A stretch of 64,000 nt of DNA. Origin: Globisporangium splendens (Eukaryota > Oomycota > Peronosporomycetes > Pythiales > Pythiaceae). Location: contig VFIW01000085.1 of the NCBI GenBank assembly GCA_006386115.1, forward strand, positions 62,001 to 126,000, given 5' to 3'. Below, piece by piece: positions 52,726 to 61,611 of this stretch; the stretch's first letter is position 1, and each line of letters starts with the position of its first letter. The notes under the pieces were generated by a model. That model did no database searches and had not been told where the DNA came from. It saw only the letters and a program-made list of their open reading frames with translations. Made by a program: the position numbers and the translations under genes.

Positions 52726-54204
52726 CTACAAGCGGCTCTCGAGCACCTTTGGGCCGAGCGCGCGCGCCACTTTGGAGCTCGTGGGGCGGCCAACCAGCTG
52801 CGAGATGAAGTCGCCTGCCTCGATCACCTTGGCCAGGTCCACACCCGTGGTAATGCCCAAGCCGTGCAGCATGTAGAGCACGTCCTCCGTCGCGACGTTG
52901 CCCGATGCGCCATTCGCGTAGGGGCAGCCGCCTAGACCCGCGACGGAGCTGTCCACGACGGCGACTCCTTCCTGCGTATGACAAAAGAGAGATGGACGAT
53001 TTGAGTCAAGTGGCGGATTCATTTAGTGCACCACTTGCCCCCCAAACACGGAAAACGGGTCCATACAACGCACCTGCAATGCGACCAGAATGTTCGACAG
53101 CGCTTGGCCGTACGTGTCGTGGAAGTGGACAGCTAGGCGCTCGACTGGCACCACGGCTTTCGTCGCGCGAAGCATGTCCAACGTCGAGGCTGAAGCAATG
53201 CATATCGTATCGAGAGCAACTGTGTCAGGCTCTGCAGTACAACGACCGCTTCAACATGGGCAGACTCAAACGCAAATCGTACCTGGGTTGCCAACGCCAA
53301 TGGTGTCGCCGAGCGAGATCTCGTAGCAACCCATGTCGTACATCTTTTTCGCGACTGAAGCGACGACTTCCGGCGAGACGGGGCCTTGGTACGGACACCC
53401 GAGGACACACGATACGTACCTAGTCATTCCATACACACACACGTGCATATTTCATTTGCACCAACGCAAAACACACCCCAAAGTATCATATACGCAAGCT
53501 CGCACCCACGAACGCGGATTCCCAGGTCGTGGGCTTTGTCGCACACAGGACGGAAACGCTCGAGACTCTCTTCGATGGAGCAGTTGATGTTCTTCTGGCT
53601 AAACGCCTCTGAAGCCGCACCAAAGATCGCGACTTCGTGCGCACCCGCTGCTACAGCAGCGTCAAAGCCCTGCACACAAGAGCATCCAGCAATTAGACAC
53701 AACCAAATCGAGCCACAGGCAGCATGTGTGCATTTGACGCGCATACCTTGATGTTTGGCGTCAGCACTGGATACCACACGCCGTCTTTACGATCAATGCT
53801 CTTGAGCACGTCCGCATTGTCCCCCATCTGCAACGTCACACGTCCACACAACGACACGATTACTACGGACTTCCATCCGCCTCTGCATTGCGCACACAAA
53901 CAAACGCACGTACCTGCGGGACCCACTTCGGCGACACGAACGACGTGGCCTCGATGGCCGACAGTCCCGTTTGCGACAATAAATTGATCAACTTGACCTT
54001 GTTCTCGGTCGAGATGAGCGTCTTCTCGTTCTGGAGACCATCGCGCGGTCCCACTTCGACGATCTTGACGTGCGACGGGTACGCGATCGTCGACGCAACG
54101 GAGAAAGCGCGCGCCGTAGACGCAGACGCCGCCATCCACTGCGGCGTGTGGCGGGCAATGGCGCCGCCGGCGCGACGCAGCAAGAGCACGGATACCGGCG
54201 CCAT
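52726..54204 (-). CDS. HMGCL: Hydroxymethylglutaryl-CoA lyase (mitochondrial)
   Basis: Six exons on the minus strand: 53914-54204, 53747-53827, 53506-53669, 53283-53419, 53074-53189, 52726-52971. All junctions are GT...AG and give 344 residues. The first ~40 residues are Arg/Ala/Ser-rich and look like a mitochondrial presequence ([20 protein letters not shown]). The TIM-barrel lyase follows: [14 protein letters not shown] (metal and substrate Asp/Arg), [48 protein letters not shown] (metal His pair) and [19 protein letters not shown] (catalytic Cys loop). The enzyme splits HMG-CoA to acetyl-CoA and acetoacetate, the last step of leucine breakdown. This is the most intron-rich gene in the window. 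Divergent from UTP10 with 356 bp between starts. Confidence 0.95.
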
Positions 54205-54560
54205 CTCGAATCTTATAATGAGGGTGTTCTTATGAGCGTTCTTCCTATCAAGATGTTGCTGTGTCAGCCAACCGGTTACGCTACTTCAAGCAGCGTATAA
54301 TACTCCGGATAAGAATATACACGTCCGCTCGAGTGGATCCCCTCGAGAAAACGGATAGGGGAGGAGGATCCGCTCTCTCTCTCTCTCTCTCGAGTGTGTG
54401 CGTCCGCCCGCCCGCCCGCTGCCAGTCAACTGACTTTGCTGAGCTTTGTATGGCGGCCGCGCCTTTATTCCGAAACGACAGACTCGAAAAGCTCCGCTCG
54501 CCACCCGAGCTCTTGTTTCACTGGCGCGCACGCACAGGAGAGAGAGATCTTGTAGACAAT
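54205..54560. promoter_or_regulatory. Bidirectional promoter of HMG-CoA lyase and UTP10
   Basis: A 356-bp gap between two divergent starts. It includes a (CT)n run with TCTCTCTCTCTCTCTCTC at about 54376-54393 and CCCGCCCGCCCG at about 54407. The UTP10 frame is open upstream across this gap, but the family N-terminus begins at 54561. Confidence 0.5.
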
Positions 54561-57500
54561 ATGGTGAGCACGTTGGCGTCGCAGCTGCAGGCGCTGCGTG
54601 AGGCCGGCGCCGGCAGCAAGCAGCGCACCGACACGTTCCTGTACGACCCGCGCGAGGCCGCGCGCGTGGACAACGAGACGATCTACAACCTCGCGTGGAA
54701 CGGGCTGCTGGAGCTCAAGCAGATGGACGCGCGCTTTGAGGAGTTCGACACGAACCACGAGATCGCCAAGCTCTTCAGCCGCCAGCGCATCAACTTCCAC
54801 CGCGCGCAGACGACCAAGCAGGAGGACGCCGACCTGAACGCGGCGCTCGCCAAGGTGCTCGATGCGCTCAGCGGCTACTTTTTGCTCGGCGCGACCCACA
54901 AGATCCTCGAGTTTCTCGTGCGACGGTACGAGATCCACCGGTTTAACGTCGACGACGTCATGGCGACGATCGTGAGCTACCACGAGTCGACGTGGTTCGC
55001 CAAGATGGTGCGCATCCTACACATTCACAACACGCGCTGGGAGTTCCTGCTGCAGGTCAAGCGGAGCGGCTCACCGCTGCTGCGCGCCGCGCTCGTGCAG
55101 CGCGCGCTCGACGAGTCGTCCATCGTCGAGTTCCTGTTCACGTCGGCGACGCGCATCGGCGCGTCCAACCCGAAGCTCATCTCGTTATACACATTAGTCA
55201 CGCTGCAGATGCTCGAGCAAGCCAAGGTGCGCGAGGAAACACTGCGGTGGCTCATCCCGCAGCTGCTGACGTCGCTCAAGAGCGCGACGTACCCGGAGCT
55301 GCAGTCGTCGGCGTACATGATCGTCACGAAGCTCGCGTCCAAGGCGATCTTGACCGAGAAGGTCATCGACACTTTGGCCAAGCACCTGGTCAAGTACGCG
55401 CAGCCCGGCACCCAGATGAACGCGCTGCTGTGCGTGATCTTCCTCGCGCAGGCGCAGCCGTCGTTCCACATCTCCAAGGGCGTCGGCAAGCACCTCGTGG
55501 CCATGGAGAGCATCGTGGACTTGCTCGGCGACGCCGTGCAGAGCTACGAGACCACCAAGTTCGTGCGCGCGCTCGTGCTCTTCCTCGTGGACTCGATTGC
55601 CGCTGTCGACGACAACTCGCACAACCTGCTGCGCTCTGTGATCACAAACGTTGCGCTCGCGGATGAGCTTGTTGACGAACTCGTGACTTTGCTGATGGCG
55701 CAAGCCCAGAAGGACCGCTTTGACGAAGAAAGCGCGCGCGTGGCAGTGGTTTCGGACGTGCTCGTCGTGCTCAGCAAGCAGCACGTCGGCAAGGTCGACG
55801 CCGCCGTGCACACCATTCTTGGTGTGCAGGGCAAGACGCAACTTTCGAAGAAGGAAGTTAAGCTCGCAAACAAATTTGTGTCCAAGACATTCGGCAATGT
55901 CGCCAATTCGGCACACTTCCTGCCGTCCACCACGGACGCCAAGACGTCGCTGGCGCTGGCGCTCGAGCACCCGACCGAGAACACGCGGTACCAGGCGCTA
56001 GTCTCACTCGACAAGCAAAACCAGGCTGCGCCAGCTGAGCCTGTGCTCACGAACGGCTCGGTGCTGCTGCGTCGCATGGCGGACGACAGCGAGCGCGTCG
56101 CCAAGTTCGTGGTCACGAGCTCGCTTGGCGACCTGGTGCTGAAGACCACGTCCAAGAAGAAGAGCTTCGAGACGATCGTGCAGGTCGTGCACAAGTGGTC
56201 GCGTGCGCCATCGTCCAACGCGAGGTCCGTGCTCGACACCGTCGTCACGTTTGCATTGACCAAGTTTCGCAGCGTGCATTCCAGTGACAACGACGACAAC
56301 TTGTTCAAGCTGCTGCTCGCGTTTGCGTCAACCGAAATCTCCCAAAAGAAGGAGAAGAAGCCGCTCGTGCGCGTCGAGACGCTCGCGAAATGGTTGGCGA
56401 CGCTCGATCACCCGTTCAGCGCTGCGCTTGCGACTGCTATCAAGAAGACCAAAGAGGGAGAAGCCCCAGTGCTTGTCGATGTGTTTGGCGCGACTTTGGC
56501 GGACAACGTGCAGCGTCTGCTGCCGTTCTGCCTGAGCTGGTCCCAGCGCAGCGACGTGATCGTGGAACCACGCGCAGAGCTGCTCGTGCGTGTGCTCCAC
56601 GCGGCTCGCAACGTGCTCAAGCAGAAGAAGAATGCTGCCAAGGACCAAGCGGCGATCGACCAATCGTTCCGATTCATCCTGAAGAAGGAGTTTGTGGCTG
56701 TGTGCGAACAGCAAGCGGCGTCGCCTTCGGCCGAGTGCAAGAGCATGCCATGGGCCATTGAAGTCGCGGATCTGCTGCGCCAAGTCGCGCTCGACGCTTT
56801 CGCAGCATGCCGTGATGAATTCGACGCGTGTGTCGCGGCGCTGCTGCAGGCTCCGACGTTGATTTTCCTCAACGTGCAAGGCAGCTTGTTGCAACTCTTC
56901 CAGGAAAGCGAGACCATGGAACGCGAGCTTTTGCCGACGATGGCGCGCCTGGTGACCTCGAGCAGCGTGGACGTCATGGCGCTGCTCGTGAAATCCCGCG
57001 CGCTCGATATTGTCAGCGCCGTGCTCGAAGGCTCTGCGTACGAAACGGACAGCGCCGACGAACTCACGCGCGTCGTGCACATCGTGCCCTCGGTGCTGGT
57101 GGCGCTCGCGGATGCGACCACATCGGTGCGCCAATCGGCGATTGCGTGCCTGGACCGCTGGTTGGTCTCGTGCAGCGACGCCGTGCTCAAGTCGCGCTCG
57201 AACGACTTGCACACGCTCCTCGATGTGACCAAGTACCTCATGAACGCCAAGCAGGACATCCTCATGGACGCGAACGCCGTCGCTGTGCTCTGTGGCACGT
57301 TCGCCACGGCATCCAAGAAAGACAGCACCGCATTCTACCAGCTTTTGATCAACTACATCGCGTCCGCTTCGACCAAAGAGCTCCCAGTCGCTGTCAAGCT
57401 CCTGAATCTGCTCGCGCACGTGACCGAGACCGCATTCTGGCTGCAGTCTGTGGACTACTTCCAGCAAACGTTGACGGGTCTCGTCAGTGCTTCGTCCAGC

Positions 57501-60500
57501 AACAACCACGTGAGCACGGTGTTGACAATCTTGTTGAGCCACTTTCTCGATGTGAACGTGGCAATCACGACGACTGGCGCGAAGAAGCAGCCAAGCGTAC
57601 CAAAACCATTCGTGGAGGCGCTTTTCGCGGTCTTGAGCTGCTCGTCGGAGGCGCTGGCGCGTGTGCAGACGCTTCAGGTGCACGCGCTCTCGAAGCTCTC
57701 GCCAGCGTTCTACGACGCGCTCGATGACGTGAACCGCTTTGTGCTCGTCGCTAAGCTGCTCAAGCTGCTGGTCGTGGCCGATGAATCCGTTGCGGGTGCG
57801 CTCATCGCGTGCCTGAACGCGCTCCCAGTGCAGTACGAGGTGTTCGTGAAGCTCTTGGAGGACGAATTGAGCGTCGTCAAGGCTGCCGACAACAAGAGGA
57901 AGCCTGTTGAGACGCGTTTCCAGGACCTCAGCTGCGTTCTCGAAGTGCTCGCGGTCAAGGTCGATGGCACGACTGCCAGCAGCAACCTGAATGAATCCGC
58001 TGCCTCAGCCAATCTGTTGTTGAAAGCGTTGTGCGATGTGCTGGCACTGTTTTGCGCTAAGGAGAACGAATCCGTCGTGTCCGAGTACATCCTCCAAGTG
58101 CTTTTTGGCTGCTTGCGTCGCGTGTGTGAAGTGAGCGCAGCTTCTAGTGCGAATTCTGAGCAACCTACCGCTGGCAAGCGCAACGCAAAGCACCGTGGTG
58201 CAGCCGTCGAGGTCGAACCGAAGCTGCTCGTCAAGCACACGCTTGACTGCCTCAGCCGCACGTCGTCGCCCCAGACGCGCAACGAAGCGCTCCTGTTCGT
58301 GAGTGCGCTGGTGGATTTGTTCCCAGCAAGCGTCCTGAAGTCGCTCGAGAAGATCCTGAGCTTTGTCGGCGGCGGATCGATCCACCAGGACGACGAGTAC
58401 TCGTTCCACGTCCTCGAGACGATCGTCAAGTCCGTTGTGCCGCACATTCTCGACTCGCAGAGCAAGGAGAAGGATGGTGCTGCCAGTGAGGGACTCATCA
58501 CGACGCAGCAGTTCATCCGCATCTTCGTGGACGCGTACGACCAGATCCCCGCGAGCCGCCGCGAGTTGCTGTTCTCCGTCCTTGTTGAGGCTCTCGGCCG
58601 CGATTCACTGACCTACTGCGTCGTGGCACTGCTGCAAAAGAGTGCGATGATCGGCACGGAGCCACAGGTGAAGGATCTCACGGCGTTCGCGCACTCGCTG
58701 TGCTTTGCGTGCGACGCCACGCTCCAAATCTCGACGCTCGTGTCGGTGCTCAAGATCGCGCGCGACTTGTTCCCGTACGTGGTCGAGGACTCGGACACGG
58801 ACACCGACGACGTGGACGACGACGAAGACGCCAGTGGTGACGCCAATGGGGACGCGTACGAGCCGTTCGTCGTGGACGAGAAGGTCGTGAAGACCAAGGC
58901 CAAGGTGCGCGCGTTGAACTCGGCGCTCGTGGCGTTCGTGCCAGCGCACTTACAAGCTCGCGAGTTGCACCACAAAATCCTGAGTCTGCAGAACAAAGAG
59001 CAACAAATGCACGATGACAACGAAGATGATGAGAACGAAAGCGAAGCCGACCAGCTCCAGCAGAGCTATCTGATGCTGGCGCAGGTCGTGCTTTTGTACT
59101 TCCGTCGCGTCGCGCGCGAGCAATCGCTGCAGCAAGAGCACGATGTCGATGACGACAGCGACAATGAGAGCGCGAGCACGTCGTTCTGGTCGTCGCTGGC
59201 CACCGAGATCATCGAAGTGCTGACGACGCTGCAGAAGCTGCTGTCCACGCCAGGCTTTGTCGCTGTGATCGGCGAACTGCTCCACCATGAGAACAGCATG
59301 GTGCGCAAGAAGGCGATGCAGTTGTTCAACGAGCGACTTCAGGAAGAGCGCGCGTCGCTGACGTCGGGTGAAGAGCTGCTCTTCGTCGACATGCTCGATG
59401 AGCTCGAGGTGATCCTGCAAAACGCCGACGGCAACGAGAACACTGTGAACGTGCAGACGGCGCTGCTGAGCGTCGATATCCTGGCGCGCAACTTCGCGAC
59501 TACGCACGCCAAGCGGTTCCAGCAGAGCCTGCCTACGGTTGTCAAATACGTTGAACTGGACCCATCGACGGCGTCTCCCACGACACTGCACCTGTTTGGT
59601 TGTGCCTTTGTGTGCATCTCGTCGATCTGTCATGCCGTCGGCGCGCTCGTGTTCCCGCTGCTGCCAAAGTTCTTCCCAAAGCTGCTCGCGGGCATCATGT
59701 TCTGCTCGAGCAAGCTGAAACCTGCCAAGGGCGAGGACAAGACCGTTGCGAGCGGCATGGTCACGGTGCTGCAGTGCTTGTTGGCGTCGTTGGAGGTGTT
59801 CACGGAGAAGATCCCGCAGTTCCTGGCGCCGTACCTGTCCAAGATCCTCCAGGTTTTGTTGTCGCCATCCATCTTGGCGTCCAACGGATCCGCATCGAAC
59901 ATGCAGGTGCAGCTCTCGATCGACTGCAGTCTGCTCAACTTGTCCAACAACGTCGAGCTTCGCCACCTGCTTCCGAACGTGTTTGGCGCGTACGAGTTTG
60001 CGCTCGTGCAGGGCGACGTGAGTGTTGAGAAGCTCTTTTCGCTGGTGTCGACGATCGTCGCGGCGCTGGACGTGTCGTCGTTGCGTCAGTACCTGCCCAA
60101 CTTTGCGCGCTTCTTCGTGACGGCGCTCGATGCGCGTCGCGTGCACGCGAGCAAGATGCAGGACGTCGACGCTGTGGAAGACGAGATCCTCGAGTGTCTC
60201 GTGCAATTCGTGCTCAAGCTCAGCGAGAAGCAGCTCAAGCCGTTGTTCCTCAAGATCGCCGAGTGGGCACAAGCGAAGCTCCCTGGTAGCGGTGCGAACA
60301 AGAACGGTGACATCTCACGCCGCATCTCGTTTTTCAAACTCGTGGTCAAGCTCTCGGAACGTCTGCGTGGTATCTTTGTGCCCTACTACGCGCACGTGCT
60401 CGACTACTTGACGGCAACGCTCGTGGATACGCACAGCGTGCTGGCTCAGAAGAAGAACCGCAAGGCGGAAGCTGACGACGAAATTGCGAGCGACGATGAT

Positions 60501-61085
60501 GACGATGATTTCTTCACGCGCGACGACAAACCTGCGTCCAAGAAGACCAAGATGGCCAACGGCCACGCCACTGCTGTGGGTGATGTCACCGAGTGTGTGC
60601 GCGAGAGCTACGCGCTCCTGCTGCGCACGACGGTGCGCGCGCTGAACGGCTGCTTCGTGCACGACAGCGACGGGTTCATGGAGAAGGAGCGCTTCGACGT
60701 CGTCATGTCGCCGTTGGTGGATGTGTTTGACATCGTCAAGCACGATGCGTCCGCCAAGGACTTTGTGTACGACGTCGTGACGGCGTGCGTGGCCAACTTG
60801 GCGTGGGCTGCCAAGAGCGACCTGCTCTGGAAGCCGCTGCACTACGCTGTGCTCATGAAGTCGCGCTCGGACTCGCCAGCCGTGCGTCTCGCGACACTCA
60901 AGACCGTCGAGAAGTGCTACCAGGTGATCGGTGACGAGTTCCTGGCGATGTTGCCCGAGAGCATCCCGTTCCTGGCCGAGCTGATGGAGGACACGGACGC
61001 CGAGGTCGAGCGCACGTGCCACCAGGTGATCAAGCAGATCGAGGAGATCTCGGGCGAGTCGTTGGACCAGTACTTGACCTCGTAA
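54561..61085 (+). CDS. UTP10: U3 snoRNP/t-UTP component UTP10 (HEATR1/BP28)
   Basis: A single-exon protein of 2174 residues, close to the length of human HEATR1. The start MVSTLASQLQALREAGAG, the segment FLYDPREAARVDNETIYNLA and the region SGYFLLGATHKILEFLVRRY ... NVDDVMATIVSYHEST match the UTP10 N-terminal domain. The rest is HEAT-like alpha-solenoid. Two acidic loops occur (near residues 1415-1430 and 1975-1985) and a BP28 C-terminal domain near 1700-1850. UTP10 belongs to the t-UTP/UTP-A complex of the small-subunit processome in the nucleolus and couples rDNA transcription to pre-18S processing. The frame is open 100 codons further upstream, but that part is low-complexity and lies in the divergent promoter. 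No internal break was found. Confidence 0.92.
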   Translation: MVSTLASQLQALREAGAGSKQRTDTFLYDPREAARVDNETIYNLAWNGLLELKQMDARFEEFDTNHEIAKLFSRQRINFHRAQTTKQEDADLNAALAKVLDALSGYFLLGATHKILEFLVRRYEIHRFNVDDVMATIVSYHESTWFAKMVRILHIHNTRWEFLLQVKRSGSPLLRAALVQRALDESSIVEFLFTSATRIGASNPKLISLYTLVTLQMLEQAKVREETLRWLIPQLLTSLKSATYPELQSSAYMIVTKLASKAILTEKVIDTLAKHLVKYAQPGTQMNALLCVIFLAQAQPSFHISKGVGKHLVAMESIVDLLGDAVQSYETTKFVRALVLFLVDSIAAVDDNSHNLLRSVITNVALADELVDELVTLLMAQAQKDRFDEESARVAVVSDVLVVLSKQHVGKVDAAVHTILGVQGKTQLSKKEVKLANKFVSKTFGNVANSAHFLPSTTDAKTSLALALEHPTENTRYQALVSLDKQNQAAPAEPVLTNGSVLLRRMADDSERVAKFVVTSSLGDLVLKTTSKKKSFETIVQVVHKWSRAPSSNARSVLDTVVTFALTKFRSVHSSDNDDNLFKLLLAFASTEISQKKEKKPLVRVETLAKWLATLDHPFSAALATAIKKTKEGEAPVLVDVFGATLADNVQRLLPFCLSWSQRSDVIVEPRAELLVRVLHAARNVLKQKKNAAKDQAAIDQSFRFILKKEFVAVCEQQAASPSAECKSMPWAIEVADLLRQVALDAFAACRDEFDACVAALLQAPTLIFLNVQGSLLQLFQESETMERELLPTMARLVTSSSVDVMALLVKSRALDIVSAVLEGSAYETDSADELTRVVHIVPSVLVALADATTSVRQSAIACLDRWLVSCSDAVLKSRSNDLHTLLDVTKYLMNAKQDILMDANAVAVLCGTFATASKKDSTAFYQLLINYIASASTKELPVAVKLLNLLAHVTETAFWLQSVDYFQQTLTGLVSASSSNNHVSTVLTILLSHFLDVNVAITTTGAKKQPSVPKPFVEALFAVLSCSSEALARVQTLQVHALSKLSPAFYDALDDVNRFVLVAKLLKLLVVADESVAGALIACLNALPVQYEVFVKLLEDELSVVKAADNKRKPVETRFQDLSCVLEVLAVKVDGTTASSNLNESAASANLLLKALCDVLALFCAKENESVVSEYILQVLFGCLRRVCEVSAASSANSEQPTAGKRNAKHRGAAVEVEPKLLVKHTLDCLSRTSSPQTRNEALLFVSALVDLFPASVLKSLEKILSFVGGGSIHQDDEYSFHVLETIVKSVVPHILDSQSKEKDGAASEGLITTQQFIRIFVDAYDQIPASRRELLFSVLVEALGRDSLTYCVVALLQKSAMIGTEPQVKDLTAFAHSLCFACDATLQISTLVSVLKIARDLFPYVVEDSDTDTDDVDDDEDASGDANGDAYEPFVVDEKVVKTKAKVRALNSALVAFVPAHLQARELHHKILSLQNKEQQMHDDNEDDENESEADQLQQSYLMLAQVVLLYFRRVAREQSLQQEHDVDDDSDNESASTSFWSSLATEIIEVLTTLQKLLSTPGFVAVIGELLHHENSMVRKKAMQLFNERLQEERASLTSGEELLFVDMLDELEVILQNADGNENTVNVQTALLSVDILARNFATTHAKRFQQSLPTVVKYVELDPSTASPTTLHLFGCAFVCISSICHAVGALVFPLLPKFFPKLLAGIMFCSSKLKPAKGEDKTVASGMVTVLQCLLASLEVFTEKIPQFLAPYLSKILQVLLSPSILASNGSASNMQVQLSIDCSLLNLSNNVELRHLLPNVFGAYEFALVQGDVSVEKLFSLVSTIVAALDVSSLRQYLPNFARFFVTALDARRVHASKMQDVDAVEDEILECLVQFVLKLSEKQLKPLFLKIAEWAQAKLPGSGANKNGDISRRISFFKLVVKLSERLRGIFVPYYAHVLDYLTATLVDTHSVLAQKKNRKAEADDEIASDDDDDDFFTRDDKPASKKTKMANGHATAVGDVTECVRESYALLLRTTVRALNGCFVHDSDGFMEKERFDVVMSPLVDVFDIVKHDASAKDFVYDVVTACVANLAWAAKSDLLWKPLHYAVLMKSRSDSPAVRLATLKTVEKCYQVIGDEFLAMLPESIPFLAELMEDTDAEVERTCHQVIKQIEEISGESLDQYLTS

Positions 61086-61611
61086 GTATATTTTAGCTAG
61101 CAGATAGGACACAACCATTAAGCACCGACCACCGACGGAGTTGACAACGACACACACACACGAAATAGAGTAACCCCCCCTTTTTGTATTTGGATTTGAA
61201 ATGTTTCTCTGCGCTGCTTCGATGCGGAAGGTAAGAGATACGATGAAGAGCTACTCGGGTTGCATGCCGCGCCTTTAGTCAGCTAGCTAGCTTTCTCATT
61301 GGGCAAAGCTCATGCACGTGAAGAAGGCTACAGCTACGTCCATTACTTGAAAACAAGCAGCACGCTGCAACATGTATCCATTTTCCCGCCAAGCCAAAAT
61401 GTAGCCATCTTGTCACCACCATCCATTCCAAAAGATCATTTATTACGTGGACCACGTCAAATATCAATTTCCAAAGGGTATCATACACCGCAATCCTCCT
61501 TCAAATTACGATATTCGCCAGTGTATATCGCATCTATCGTGCAAAGTACGAATGCTCTGTGCCACCTCATCATGCACTTCATATTGGTTTCTAGAAGCAA
61601 ACCAGCACAAA
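61086..61611. other. Intergenic, UTP10 3' flank and GNPTAB-like promoter
   Basis: No gene. Contains an eight-base C run at about 61175-61182. AT-rich near 61430-61560. Confidence 0.5.

Noticed and set aside
54375..54394. (CT)n run as a CRISPR- or transposon-like repeat
   Set aside because: It is a simple microsatellite; no spacer-repeat structure or terminal repeats exist anywhere in the window.
54261..54560. In-frame N-terminal extension of UTP10
   Set aside because: Encoded by a (CT)n and GC-box promoter sequence; the family N-terminus starts at 54561.
55194..60272. Several 250-450 codon minus-strand frames opposite UTP10
   Set aside because: All are antisense shadows, rich in Arg/His/Gln, of a long intact gene.
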